Shown: piece by piece, positions 47,992 to 56,585 of the stretch
Layout of the letters: the number at the start of each line of letters is the position of its first letter
Numbering within the stretch: the stretch's first letter is position 1
Source: Microvirga splendida
Lineage (GTDB): Bacteria > Pseudomonadota > Alphaproteobacteria > Rhizobiales > Beijerinckiaceae
Assembly: GCF_016427565.1 (NCBI RefSeq)
Contig: NZ_JAELXT010000026.1
Span: 1-64,000, forward strand
Direction: 5' to 3'
DNA: 64,000 bases
Made by a program: the position numbers and the translations under genes
Notes under the pieces: generated by a model
Told to the model about the DNA's origin: nothing
Databases searched by the model: none
What the model saw: only the letters and a program-made list of their open reading frames with translations

Positions 47992-48317
47992 CTGCTTGCC
48001 TTGTGGGAAACGGCTCTGTGACCGACTCAGAGCACGAGGGGAGAATGGGCAAGTATGGTTAATGAGCTGTTACCCATCTGAACTGTCAGGCAACCTCACC
48101 CCGTTTGGAGAGATGGCGCTACCCGTTGAGCGGAACGGACCAGAATGGCCTTCCTTGGCCGTCGGTGGTCGCCCACTCGTGAGAGGCCTTGGAAAATCTC
48201 CAGCAGGGTCTTATTTGATCTCACATTCCTCCAATTGCTTTCCTGTCGAAATGACACTCGGCCATGAGACTTGTTCTCAGCCGGAAAGCCCGTCGCGATT
48301 AACATAGGACACGCCAG
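47992..48317. other. Intergenic stretch
   Basis: About 325 bp with no protein-like frame on either strand. It holds the divergent promoters of the flanking genes; no clear motif was recognised. Confidence 0.4.
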
Positions 48318-49460
48318 ATGCCAGGCATCGCACGTCAGTTCGAGCCGCAGATCACCCGTACCGGTGGAGCCCCCTCCAAGTATCGTTTCACCGCCCGATG
48401 CTCCGGGTGTCCCAAGACAGACAGCTACGAGGCCAGCAAGCCTGCCGGGGATGAGTTCGTCAAAGGCTACTTCAAGGACCGCGGCTGGCTTCTCGGCCGC
48501 GATCGGGCCTATGATCTGTGCCCAGCTTGCCTGGCAGAACCCCGAGAGGCTCAGCGCCATCGGTCGCCAGAGGCTCCGAACGCATCCAGGCGCCTGAGCG
48601 CTCCGGTGGACAAACGGTCACGGGATACGGCTGACATCCTGGCGCGCCACTTAGGCAAGCCCGAGGAGCTCGCTGCTGAGGTCTTCCGTCCCAAGCAGAT
48701 GCAGTCCCCCCGCCCGTCCGCTCCGAATGCACCTCAGCAGACCGGATCAACCCCTGCCCTGTCATCGGAGGTGGAGCAGGCTCTGACCGGGATGGCTGCG
48801 GATCTCAAAAGTCTCCGCTCCACCATGGAACTTATGGCCGAGCAGGTGAGCAAGCTGGTGGCGCTTGGAGGCCAGCAGATCGAAGCGATTGCACGACTGA
48901 CACCTCTGATGGTCCAATCGGCTGAGGGAATTTCCGGCAGTGTAAAAGAGGTTGTGACCGCCGTTCAGACGCTCTCCCCGCCATTGGCCGTGACGCTCCC
49001 CCAAGAACCGGTTGCAGCAAGTGAGGTTCACAACGAGCAACAGCAGGACGTCAGCTCAGAACCGGAACCTGCTGAGATACCTGATGCGCCGGCGAAGCGG
49101 ATTCAGCGTTCTGGGAAAACCGGAGGTCCAGCGCGTAAAGCTGCCACTGCTCAGGTCGTGGTAAAATCAATTCCTGATGCCAAGCGCTCGGACCGGTTCT
49201 ACACCTCCATCCGCCTGCCCCGCGAGCTGTGGGATCAGGCAGGCTTTGGGCCGGACGACAAACTTCTGCTTGCCTGGAGCGGCAAGGCTCTCACGGTTGA
49301 GCGTGCGACCGAGGGTGGCGTGAAGCCGAAGGCGGTTGGTGACACCTCTGTGGTGCTGCAATCCTGGAAGCTCGGTAACCTCAACTTCGATCAGCCCAAA
49401 GTCGCCGGCATCAACGGCTCTCTTCGGCTGACAGCGCGACGTCGCAGCCCTGAGGCCTGA
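48318..49460 (+). CDS. Hypothetical protein with N-terminal Cys4 motif and coiled coil
   Basis: A 380-aa protein. The N-terminus has two CxxC pairs (Cys28/31 in TARCSGCPKTD and Cys68/71 in YDLCPACLAEP), probably a zinc ribbon. The centre (about 150-225) is a long coiled coil (SSEVEQALTGMAADLKSLRS, TMELMAEQVSKLVALGGQQI), followed by a Pro/Glu linker. The C-terminus (295-345) has SDRFYTSIRLPRELWDQAGF, GPDDKLLLAWSGKALTVERA, resembling an AbrB-like swapped-hairpin strand set. That architecture suggests a DNA-binding or scaffolding role, which is inferred. Confidence 0.7.
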   Translation: MPGIARQFEPQITRTGGAPSKYRFTARCSGCPKTDSYEASKPAGDEFVKGYFKDRGWLLGRDRAYDLCPACLAEPREAQRHRSPEAPNASRRLSAPVDKRSRDTADILARHLGKPEELAAEVFRPKQMQSPRPSAPNAPQQTGSTPALSSEVEQALTGMAADLKSLRSTMELMAEQVSKLVALGGQQIEAIARLTPLMVQSAEGISGSVKEVVTAVQTLSPPLAVTLPQEPVAASEVHNEQQQDVSSEPEPAEIPDAPAKRIQRSGKTGGPARKAATAQVVVKSIPDAKRSDRFYTSIRLPRELWDQAGFGPDDKLLLAWSGKALTVERATEGGVKPKAVGDTSVVLQSWKLGNLNFDQPKVAGINGSLRLTARRRSPEA

Positions 49461-49549
49461 TCGTCACAACATGCACAGTGATCGCCTGTTCCGCTCTGGC
49501 TGCAGCGCACAGGCTGGGAGGCAGAGGCGTGCGGGCGTCTAGTCCTGAG

Positions 49550-49774
49550 CTAGCCCTGTGACTTGGCCTGCACGGCGATCCAGTCTTGCGCCTTGATCAG
49601 GGTCGCCTCGCGGTCTGCCGCTAGGACAATGCCAGGCCGCTGATTGGGCTGGGTGATCACCGCCATCCACTCTAGCAGTGTCGGCTGCAGCCTGATGGTG
49701 TAGCCGAGATATTCGAGCGCCAGTGCCTCATCGAGCATTTCAGGGTCGGTCGGGTAAGGGTGCGGATCAGTCAT
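49550..49774 (-). CDS. Hypothetical small protein
   Basis: A 74-aa protein, MTDPHPYPTDPEMLDEALAL, EYLGYTIRLQPTLLEWMAVI, TQPNQRPGIVLAADREATLI, KAQDWIAVQ. It is of mixed helix and strand with balanced charge. No family recognised. Confidence 0.6.
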   Translation of the reverse strand: MTDPHPYPTDPEMLDEALALEYLGYTIRLQPTLLEWMAVITQPNQRPGIVLAADREATLIKAQDWIAVQAKSQG

Positions 49775-49889
49775 AGCACGTCAGCATTCGTTGATCGGAC
49801 TGTGGTGAGGCATGCTCCCTGCCCTGCTTGTTGGTCTCGCCGATCCACGCTCCCAGAGAAGATGCCTCTGGCCAGTACGGTAGCGGGTT

Positions 49890-50165
49890 TCAGGTGTCGT
49901 TCTCGGAGGTTAGTTGCTGCGGGCGTGTGCCCTCATCAGGCATCTGCTTCTTGAGCCGCACGCCTGGCCCCTCTCCGTTCTCCGCAATGAAGATAACCCC
50001 AGCAGCTTCGAACGCAGATCGAATAGCTTCAAGTGTCGAGTGTTTCGCGTCTGCCCCATTCTCAATCCTGGTGATTGTATTTGCTGTAACCCCTGCTTTC
50101 TCAGCAAGTTCGCGTACGCCCCACCCAATGGCCGCACGCGCCATTCGGATCTGAACGGGCTTCAT
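49890..50165 (-). CDS. XRE-family helix-turn-helix protein
   Basis: A 91-aa repressor-like protein, VQIRMARAAIGWGVRELAEK, AGVTANTITRIENGADAKHS, TLEAIRSAFEAAGVIFIAEN, with a short tail. The HTH_3 fold and the final GVIF(I)xE strand are typical of small phage-type regulators. The ATG at 50165 lies inside the operator half-site CATTTGTACA, so the gene is probably autoregulated; a TTG at 50180 is an alternative start. Divergent from the gene at 50,259. Confidence 0.82.
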   Translation of the reverse strand: MKPVQIRMARAAIGWGVRELAEKAGVTANTITRIENGADAKHSTLEAIRSAFEAAGVIFIAENGEGPGVRLKKQMPDEGTRPQQLTSENDT

Positions 50166-50235
50166 TTGTACAATGTCCAAATGTATGTTGACAAATCTAA
50201 GATTCCGCGCTATCTAGTGCGACACTGTACAAATG
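50163..50235. promoter_or_regulatory. Divergent promoter with an inverted-repeat operator
   Basis: CATTTGTACA (50,163-50,172) and TGTACAAATG (50,226-50,235) are exact inverted copies, 53 bp apart. Between them is a near-consensus sigma-70 promoter, TTGACA (50,188-50,193), 17-bp spacer, TATCTA (50,211-50,216), reading rightward into the gene at 50,259. Probable binding sites of the adjacent XRE protein. Confidence 0.8.
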
Positions 50236-50258
50236 CTGACTTTCAGGAGCAACACGCT

Positions 50259-50885
50259 ATGTCTGACATGGATCGTGATGGGCCAACGTATGCCTCACGC
50301 CCAGCTGCCTCGGAGAACCTCTCGCTGATGCAGCTCGAGGCGACCTTTGAGGCCGTGCTGGCCGATGCGCTCGTCTCGGCCACGCGCCTGAACCAGCTGG
50401 AACAGACCTGGTCACAGAAAAAACCGCCTCTGCCGAGTGTTCTCCTGACCACCCGAGCCGATGCCATCTTTGACCTGTGCCACGAAAATGAGATCGGCTT
50501 CTACTACACCGTCCGCGACATCCCAGCCTTGTACGAGACCGCGAAAGCCTCACCGCATCTCTGGCCTCGGGTGCAGGCCATCGTCACGGCGCTTCATCGC
50601 CATCATCACGAGCTCTCGCTGGCGGCCGATGAAATCGGGCTGACGGCAGCCTATCAGGAGAATGCGGAGCATCAGCAGGCTGCTGTGGAGGCTGCGGATG
50701 CCATTCTCCGTCAGCCGGCCAGCTCGGTGGCGGTTCTGGTCGCCAAGGCCAGAGTTCTGGTGGCAAGCCGAGGTTTCGACTTGACCCAGGATCCTTGGTC
50801 CCTGAGCTCCCTTGACGAGCGCGCCCTCCTTGTCCTCGTGCAGGACCTGCTCAACACCTCCCCTGCTCCCAAGGCTGACGTCTGA
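50259..50885 (+). CDS. Hypothetical protein, first gene of an exonuclease operon
   Basis: A 208-aa protein starting MSDMDRDGPTYASRPAASEN with a CAGGAGC ribosome-binding site. It is almost all helical: LSLMQLEATFEAVLADALVS, ATRLNQLEQTWSQ, DAIFDLCHENEIGFYYTVRD, IPALYETAKAS, VQAIVTALHRHHHELSLAAD and LDERALLVLVQDLL. No known family. The well-formed promoter and operator at 50,163-50,235 point at it. It is followed within 61 bp by the membrane-anchored antitoxin-like gene. Confidence 0.7.
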   Translation: MSDMDRDGPTYASRPAASENLSLMQLEATFEAVLADALVSATRLNQLEQTWSQKKPPLPSVLLTTRADAIFDLCHENEIGFYYTVRDIPALYETAKASPHLWPRVQAIVTALHRHHHELSLAADEIGLTAAYQENAEHQQAAVEAADAILRQPASSVAVLVAKARVLVASRGFDLTQDPWSLSSLDERALLVLVQDLLNTSPAPKADV

Positions 50886-50946
50886 TGGCCACCAGAGCCT
50901 CCTGCATTCCCGAAGCATCCCCACACTGGCTGATGAGGCAGAGGCC

Positions 50947-51450
50947 ATGAGCTTTGAGTTCTGGTTTGCCACAGTTATCCTGCCGGGGATCGTCTGCTGC
51001 CTGGCATGGGCCGCCGTGCTCCTCAACGAGTGGCACTACAAACGCCAGCGGGCTCGCGCCTGGTCAGGAGAATTGCACCAACCGCTGGGCCAGGAGGATG
51101 CAGCCCTGGTGTCCAAGGCTACCCTGCGGGCTGCCGCGCACCTCGGTCTTCCTGATCCGGTACTTGCCACGATCCTGGGCCTGCCCGCCTCAGGGGTCGA
51201 GCAGGCCCGGGAGAACCAGACACCTGTGATGCAGGATTGGCTGACGCTCGAGCGCGCCGCTCCCCTCATCCGCCTGAGCCGGGCTCTCGATCATGGCCTC
51301 GGAGGAGATCCCGAAGCAGCCGAGAGCTGGATGAGGAGCCACAACACCGCCTTTAGCGCTCGCCCGATTGACGTCCTGCAAACGGCGGGTGGACCGCAGA
51401 GGGTGCTCGATCATGTGCAGGGCCTGCTGGGCTCGTCATGCTCTGTCTGA
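50947..51450 (+). CDS. Membrane-anchored MbcA/ParS (DUF2384)-like protein
   Basis: A 167-aa protein with one N-terminal membrane segment (residues 6-27, WFATVILPGIVCCLAWAAVL), a basic stop-transfer region KRQRARAW and an antitoxin-like C-terminus: HLGLPDPVLATILGLPASGV, LTLERAAPLIRLSRALDHGL, DPEAAESWMRSHNTAFSARP, IDVLQTAGGPQRVLDHVQGL. The SWM..HN.AF...P...L...G...VL..V motif is that of MbcA/ParS/Xre antitoxins, which are normally soluble. The next gene encodes an exonuclease instead of a RES toxin. Confidence 0.78.
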   Translation: MSFEFWFATVILPGIVCCLAWAAVLLNEWHYKRQRARAWSGELHQPLGQEDAALVSKATLRAAAHLGLPDPVLATILGLPASGVEQARENQTPVMQDWLTLERAAPLIRLSRALDHGLGGDPEAAESWMRSHNTAFSARPIDVLQTAGGPQRVLDHVQGLLGSSCSV

Positions 51451-51487
51451 TCGCTCGTTCCTGCCATCACTTCCTGCTGGAGATCTC

Positions 51488-52045
51488 ATGCGGCTGACCT
51501 TCAGTGGCTTTGAGGTGCTGTTCATCGACATCGAGGCGTCGGGCCTGAGCTCCGCTTCCTTTCCGATCGAGATCGGCTGGGTGCTCGATGATGAGGCAGG
51601 GCCTGAGAGCTTCCTCGTCAGGCCACACGCGACTTGGGATCTCGACAGCGGCTGGTCGGCGCAATCGGCGGCCATTCACGGTCTCAGGCCAGCCATGCTC
51701 AAGGCGGAGGGCCTGTCCATCGACGAGGCTTGCTCCCGCCTGGATGAGGTTACCCACGGCCGGCTCGTCGTGTCGGATGCCCCTCAGCATGATAGCTGGT
51801 GGCTCAACCGGCTCTATGGCGCGGTAGGTCAGAGGATGACTTGGACAGTAGGCGATGTCGAGCGTCTTTATGGCGGGCTTGCCCAGGAGGCCGGGCTGGA
51901 TCCGACTATGGCAGAGCGGTTGCTCACCCACATCGAGCAGATCTACCCGCATCCGCATCGGGCGGGACCCGACGCTCTCCGGCTCGCCAAAGCCGCGCGG
52001 TATCTCGCTGATCCAGAGTTCAGGCGAGGACTCCATGTGACGTGA
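51488..52045 (+). CDS. DEDDh-family 3'-5' exonuclease (DnaQ-like)
   Basis: A 185-aa protein with the four acidic/His motifs of DEDDh nucleases: FIDIEASGL (DxE) at residues 12-20, SAAIHGL, LVVSDAPQHDSWWLNRL (Asp of ExoII) and HPHRAGPDALRLAKAARY (His and Asp of ExoIII). It is shorter than polymerase epsilon subunits and lacks their C-terminal tail. It should degrade single-stranded DNA or RNA from the 3' end. Placed 38 bp after the antitoxin-like gene, it could be the effector of that pair. This role is inferred. Confidence 0.85.
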   Translation: MRLTFSGFEVLFIDIEASGLSSASFPIEIGWVLDDEAGPESFLVRPHATWDLDSGWSAQSAAIHGLRPAMLKAEGLSIDEACSRLDEVTHGRLVVSDAPQHDSWWLNRLYGAVGQRMTWTVGDVERLYGGLAQEAGLDPTMAERLLTHIEQIYPHPHRAGPDALRLAKAARYLADPEFRRGLHVT

Positions 52046-52131
52046 GAGCCCCACCCTCCCGACAGAGCCCTCCCGGCTTACCACTGCCGCCGACGATCCC
52101 ACCACCCTCTGTCTAACCAGGAACTCGACTC

Positions 52132-52662
52132 ATGAGCCGTACAGGATTCAAATCGAAGGACGTCGAGCGCAGCGCGATCCTTCGCACCCTCAGTGTCAAC
52201 TTGGAAATGATCCGCCGCATGGAAGGTCTGACGATGAGCAAGTTCGCCAGGATGGTCGGAGTTAGTGATCGATATCTCAAGGAGTTGATCCGCCAGGAGA
52301 CCAATGTCAGCATCTTGGTGCTGGAGCAGATTGCCGCGCGTCTGCACATCCCGCTCATGACCCTGATCGCGTCGCCGTTGGAGCTCCGGCTCCCTGGAGC
52401 GGAACTAGGCTTCTTGCGTAGCCTCCAACAGGAGAGCAGGGCTGAGACTCGTAGTTTGACAAAAGCCCCACCGACCGACGGATTTAAGACGCCCCTGCGC
52501 CACACCGGCCTTGTACCCGACGAGCCGAGCAGCCTCGCAACTTTGCTCACCCGTATTGCCCACAATCAGCTTGCCTTGGGCAGACAGTTGGCAGAGTTGG
52601 ATGTCTGGATGAACGATCATCGCCTGGGCGGCCGGACAGGCAGGCCAGATGCGATCCAATAG
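52132..52662 (+). CDS. XRE-like helix-turn-helix protein
   Basis: A 176-aa protein with an HTH at about residues 20-75 (LSVNLEMIRRMEGLTMSKFA, RMVGVSDRYLKELIRQETNV, SILVLEQIAARLHIPLMTLI), then a linker and a C-terminal helix (LATLLTRIAHNQLALGRQLA, ELDVWMNDHRLG). It ends the 50.2-52.7 kb gene run and may regulate it. Confidence 0.75.
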   Translation: MSRTGFKSKDVERSAILRTLSVNLEMIRRMEGLTMSKFARMVGVSDRYLKELIRQETNVSILVLEQIAARLHIPLMTLIASPLELRLPGAELGFLRSLQQESRAETRSLTKAPPTDGFKTPLRHTGLVPDEPSSLATLLTRIAHNQLALGRQLAELDVWMNDHRLGGRTGRPDAIQ

Positions 52663-53042
52663 TGTGGACCGTCCCTCGGCCGAGGAGGAGCACGTTCATC
52701 GAGAGCAAGATCTAGGAACACTCTGGACATGACGCTGATGACCCAGGGTTAACACCCATCGTTTCTCGATAGCCGCTCCATCGAGCGCCTGCCGAATTCA
52801 GCGAAGTAAGCAGATGCTCAGGAATCGGTTCCCGCATGAAAGGGCCGTACATGTCCGGAGGCCCTGCTCTATTGGGGTCATACTCAAGCGCTTGAGCTTC
52901 AGGTCCGGAGGCCGTCCGCCTCTGCCGCTACCGCCTGATCATCCCGGCTCGGCCCAGGATTGGCGCTCTTACACCATACCGCAGGACACGATGGGGTTGG
53001 CCAGGACCGGCTGACGCCAAAAGGCGATCCATGTCCCTGGAG
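52663..53042. other. Intergenic stretch leading into the repeat array
   Basis: 380 bp with no protein-like frame. No copies of the 20-mer are present before 53,067. Confidence 0.4.
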
Positions 53043-53341
53043 CGTGAGTCACGTGGGTGCTGCGTCAAAACTGGGGTATTGGGCCCTCCTGTATCCCCGC
53101 ATGACTCGCAGCCGACGTGCGGCGCATTTGCGGTATTGGGCCCCATGCACTTCAAGCGTGAGTCACGTTCACGGCGCATCAGGTTTGAGGTATTGGGCCC
53201 GAGGATCGCTCAGTCGTGCGTCACGTGGGCCCTGCGCCAAAACTGAGGTATTGGGCCCATGAACTCCGGAAGCGTGAGTCACGAATGGACTGCTCCAAAA
53301 CTGCGGTATTGGGCCCACCCTCAGAAACACTGTGACTCGCG
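53043..53341 (+). repeat. Bipartite iteron-like array, cluster 1 (five units)
   Basis: Five copies of a 20-mer of consensus AAAACTGNGGTATTGGGCYC end at 53,086, 53,143, 53,200, 53,258 and 53,316 (starts 53,067, 53,124, 53,181, 53,239, 53,297: period 57-58 bp). Copies 2 and 3 are degenerate in the first few bases. Six copies of the 11-bp palindrome CGTGAGTCACG, or a near match, alternate with them (53,043, 53,100, 53,157, 53,215, 53,273, 53,331). Gaps between elements are 13-14 bp. This regularity is typical of protein-binding iterons or centromere sites. Confidence 0.92.
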
Positions 53342-53523
53342 TCATGTGCATTCCCCTTCCAAACCCCAGTGTCGAGCAGTTCCGCCCTGCTCCCTTATCG
53401 TCCGGCTCCGAGCTCACGCGGAATGTGCTGGTGGATCGTGGACCCCCTCCCCTTTTCATTGTGCCAAGGCTCCATCAGACTCATCACAGGTTCAGCTTTG
53501 ATTTGAGTTTTGCAGGAGTACCG

Positions 53524-54444
53524 ATGGTTAAGACCGAGACCAAGGATCGCGCACAGATCCTTGAGGACCAGAATGATCGTCAGAGTCGGAAAAGGGCGCG
53601 CGACGAGGCACACGTAGCCCACCTTGAGGCCATTACCGCCAAGACGAGTACATATTGGACGCATCTTGATGAGCGGGATCAACGGCAAGTTGATCTCATT
53701 GCCCGATTGACACATCAAGTTAATCGTCTGGAGAGGCTCGTGCTTGGCGATGGGACGCAAACCTCGGCGTCAGGTGCTTCCAATGTTCTCACCCTTCCAG
53801 CTGAGGTGCTCACTCAGCTGGTCACACTCAAGTGCCTGGAGAACCCTTCCCGGGAGGTTGCTTCAGATGCAAATCAACCGGAGCCCCGATTCCTGGGTTT
53901 ATCGGCGATGGATTTGCTGAACATGCCAGACGAATTCCTGGGCGTCTTCGGCTTGCGGGAGACCGTTGCAAGATGGACGACCCGGATTTGGGCTGACGAG
54001 AGCGAGGTCGAGGACCGCCCAGTTCTGGAGGAACAGGCGGCTTTGGTTAATGCTGCGCCGTGGGAGCCGCCGTACGCCGACAATTCCACGGATAGTGGAC
54101 CCAAGGACAAGCCGGACGACCTAGATCATGTTGCCTTCGGAACCAGTACCAACGACCAACTCAGCGGTCACAGGCCGATTGAGTTCGAAAAAATGCAAGC
54201 CGCCTATTCTGCGTGGAGAGATCGGGATTGCCCGTTTGGACCTCACACCCGGGAACGGGGGCAATGGTTGAAAGACGCGCAGTTCCCGTACGCCGGGCTT
54301 TTGTGGCGCGTGAGTTATGAGAAAGCAGAAACCCAGCCTGACCATGGAATGATCCATTGGAACATGACATTTACATCTGATGATGGGCGCACGCTGGTGG
54401 GCCTGTTGGTCAGACCCCGGCCGGCGAGAGACAGAGCGGCCTAG
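53524..54444 (+). CDS. Hypothetical coiled-coil protein between the two repeat clusters
   Basis: A 306-aa protein starting MVKTETKDRAQILEDQNDRQ, preceded by a GGAGT ribosome-binding site. The N-terminal 90 residues are charged and form a likely coiled coil (RKRARDEAHVAHLEAITAKT, RQVDLIARLTHQVNRLERLV). The middle has NVLTLPAEVLTQLVTLKCLE, LGLSAMDLLNMPDEFLGVFG and LRETVARWTTRIWADESEVE. The C-terminus reads EFEKMQAAYSAWRDRDCPFG, WLKDAQFPYAGLLWRVSYEK and MTFTSDDGRTLVGLLV. No family is recognised. Its place between two repeat clusters makes it the first candidate for the protein that binds or is controlled by them. Confidence 0.7.
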   Translation: MVKTETKDRAQILEDQNDRQSRKRARDEAHVAHLEAITAKTSTYWTHLDERDQRQVDLIARLTHQVNRLERLVLGDGTQTSASGASNVLTLPAEVLTQLVTLKCLENPSREVASDANQPEPRFLGLSAMDLLNMPDEFLGVFGLRETVARWTTRIWADESEVEDRPVLEEQAALVNAAPWEPPYADNSTDSGPKDKPDDLDHVAFGTSTNDQLSGHRPIEFEKMQAAYSAWRDRDCPFGPHTRERGQWLKDAQFPYAGLLWRVSYEKAETQPDHGMIHWNMTFTSDDGRTLVGLLVRPRPARDRAA

Positions 54445-54889
54445 AACCTGTCCGACCCAGTGCCATCGAATAAGACGGGAGCGATGTCGTCCATCGAGTG
54501 ACAGCATCATCGTCGCTGCAATGTGACCCAAGGTGTTTACTTCGCGTTTGGGCAAGAGAGTACCACGCTCGTAGGATGCTCCGAAGCTGCTTGTCAGCCT
54601 GGCCGAACCGATCCTCAGAGCGGCAGAAGCCGAATGAGCATGCGGACGCGTGTCGTCCGCCCGCAGCCGGAGCGTGCTGCGACGGCAAGTATTCCGATAG
54701 TATTCACGACGAACGCAGGTTTCGCATCCGGAGTGCCAGACGAGATTACATCGAGCAACCGGCAGCCTCGCCCCCACCGGTCACGATCCTCCGGGTTGTG
54801 CGCTTTGGCTTCACCCAAGGCGGACCGGGAATGCCTTGTAGAACCCGATTTCGTCGCACTCCGCTTTGTAAGAACCAGCAAGTGCTCCA
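54445..54889. other. Gap between the coiled-coil gene and repeat cluster 2
   Basis: 445 bp with no convincing gene. The stretch around 54,810-54,875 (CTTCACCCAAGGCGGACCGG and GAACCCGAT) is loosely repeated at about 55,233-55,290, hinting at segmental duplication within the locus. Confidence 0.45.
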
Positions 54890-55330
54890 AAACTGAGGTA
54901 TTGGGCCCAGTTTCCCAGCAGCGTGAGTCACCCAGCCTGTGATCATGAGAAACGGGCGCTGCGGAAAAACTGGGGTATTGGGCTCACCCTCGTCAGATCG
55001 TGAGTCACGCCCGAGATGCATCACGTTTGCGGTATTGGGCTCACTGCTTTGAGACGTGAGTCACGCAGGTTGAGAATACGGATAAAAGCCTGATGCGGAA
55101 AAACTGCGGTATTGGGCCCACTGCTATTCGGGCGTGAGTCACGAAAGCGGTGCGGCATATTTGGGGTATTGGGCCCAGCCCTTTCAAAATCGTCGGTCAC
55201 GCACTGCTTGGGTCAAAACTGCGGTATTGGGCTCACCCAAAGCGCGCCGGAACAGCCTCGCAGAGCCCGATGTAAGAGAGAGCAGTTTTGGCCGAACCGG
55301 TAGGTGCGCCAAAACTGCGTTATTGGGCTC
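54890..55330 (+). repeat. Bipartite iteron-like array, cluster 2 (seven units)
   Basis: Seven copies of the same 20-mer start at 54,890, 54,967, 55,023, 55,100, 55,157, 55,215 and 55,311 (two degenerate in the first bases; the last has GTTATT for GGTATT). CGTGAGTCACG or a close variant lies 12-14 bp after the first five (54,923, 55,000, 55,055, 55,133, 55,191). Periods are 56-58 or 77 bp, and 96 for the last. All copies point the same way as cluster 1. Confidence 0.92.
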
Positions 55331-56585
55331 TAAAAAATATCCTGCCCCTAAACCTCCCTCTGGACACCTCTTGTTTGGGGTCTGTTGGCTTCAGAGGTAT
55401 CCGACAGCCGCAGCCTATGACCGTCGGCGGTAGGGTCATCCGGGACGTAGAATGAGGCCTGTGGCCCCTCCCGGGCCGGAAGAGGGCCCTTGAGCCTTGT
55501 CCTGCCTCGATCGGCCTCCAGGCCGCTCCTGGCGGGTTTGGGGACGCGCACACATGGGCAGCGCGTCTCTTTCTGCCGTGAAAACGTATTCCGGAAGAAC
55601 AAACTGATATGAATACGCTCAAGCGCAATGGCGGGGGAACACCCGCTGTTATGAGATACGCTGAGCGTCAAGCTCAGGATGTGCATTCGAACCAAACAAA
55701 AGAACCACCGCGTTCTCAGAACGCTCAACAGAGGAGTTTTACTTCGCACGTATGCAGTGCGGCCGGTGAGTTGGCGAGTCCGGCCGGTGCGCTGAGGAGA
55801 TCCGGGAGTTGCAGCGACCAGGATCGACCTGACCTGTCCGCCAAGGGACGGTCAGGTGTGGGGCGGGTTCAGACCTGACATTCCAAGGGAAGGTTTGTGC
55901 TGCCTGAAACCTTACCTTTCTCCGATCTGCCGCCGCCTTGCCGGCAGGTTGTGGACCAGGCGGCTGGTCGCCGTGTGGCTCCCGAGTGGTTGAGGGGTGA
56001 GGCTTGGTGGGCGCAAGCGGCAGGTCTGTTTGTGCTCCGACCTGACGCTGGCTGTGATAGGCCGGGCAGAGCCGTATCCTTCCTAACTGGCTGTCGCGGC
56101 GCAATCCGGCGAAGGCATGGGCAGGTGCCGTAATCCGTGCCCCTGTCTGTCCTGGCCTCGATGGTGCCCGTCGGAATCCTTTGGTCTGTAAGGGGTTCAG
56201 CGCGAGGTGTCAGCCTGGGGCTGCCGATGACCTGACCTATGAAGGAAAGATCTCTATGCGCCCATGACCTGACATGCGTCTCCGGCGGGATGTCATGTAG
56301 AGAAGTAGCTCGGACCTTACCTATCCGCTGGGCAGGTGTGTCAGGCGAACGCCCCGGCGCGGCTGCCGCTCTGGCTCTGGTGTCTGACCGGAGCTGCTGT
56401 CAGATGAGCCGCGTGAGCGGCCCGCTGGGTCTGGCGGGATCTCCAGCAGCGTCCTCGATCTGTCTGGTTTGTCGGACTGGGATCTGTCCAACTATGCGAG
56501 CACCCAAGAAAGCTCTTTCTATTCCGCAACTCCCTAAGGCGAGGGGAGGGTCCACTTTATCGTGCGCCACCGCATCCTGTGCCGG
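55331..56585. other. 1.25-kb region without a supported gene, holding a second repeat family
   Basis: Two short forward frames (55,609-55,878 and 55,897-56,133) are low in protein character. The right two-thirds contain the ACCTGAC repeats listed separately. Non-coding, repeat-rich and close to repC, so a replication or partition control region is plausible. Confidence 0.5.
55827..56326 (+). repeat. Second repeat family, ACCTKACMT-like direct repeats
   Basis: Seven direct copies start at 55,827, 55,873, 55,909, 56,040, 56,230, 56,267 and 56,314 (ACCTGACCTGTCC, ACCTGACATTCC, ACCTTACCTTTC, ACCTGACGC, ACCTGACCTATG, ACCTGACATGCG, ACCTTACCTATCC). The first pairs with an inverted GGTCAGGT at 55,850-55,857, giving 8-bp arms with a further GTCC/GGAC pairing. 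The short intervals mirror each other (46 and 36 bp; 37 and 47 bp). Confidence 0.6.

Noticed and set aside
53043..55330. CRISPR array
   Set aside because: The repeats are bipartite and direct with fixed short spacers that are not unique sequences of about 30-40 bp; no cas genes are present.
55609..56133. Two short forward frames (89 and 78 codons)
   Set aside because: Low-complexity, Arg/Pro-rich, with weak starts, and they cover the ACCTGAC repeats, so a non-coding role is more likely.
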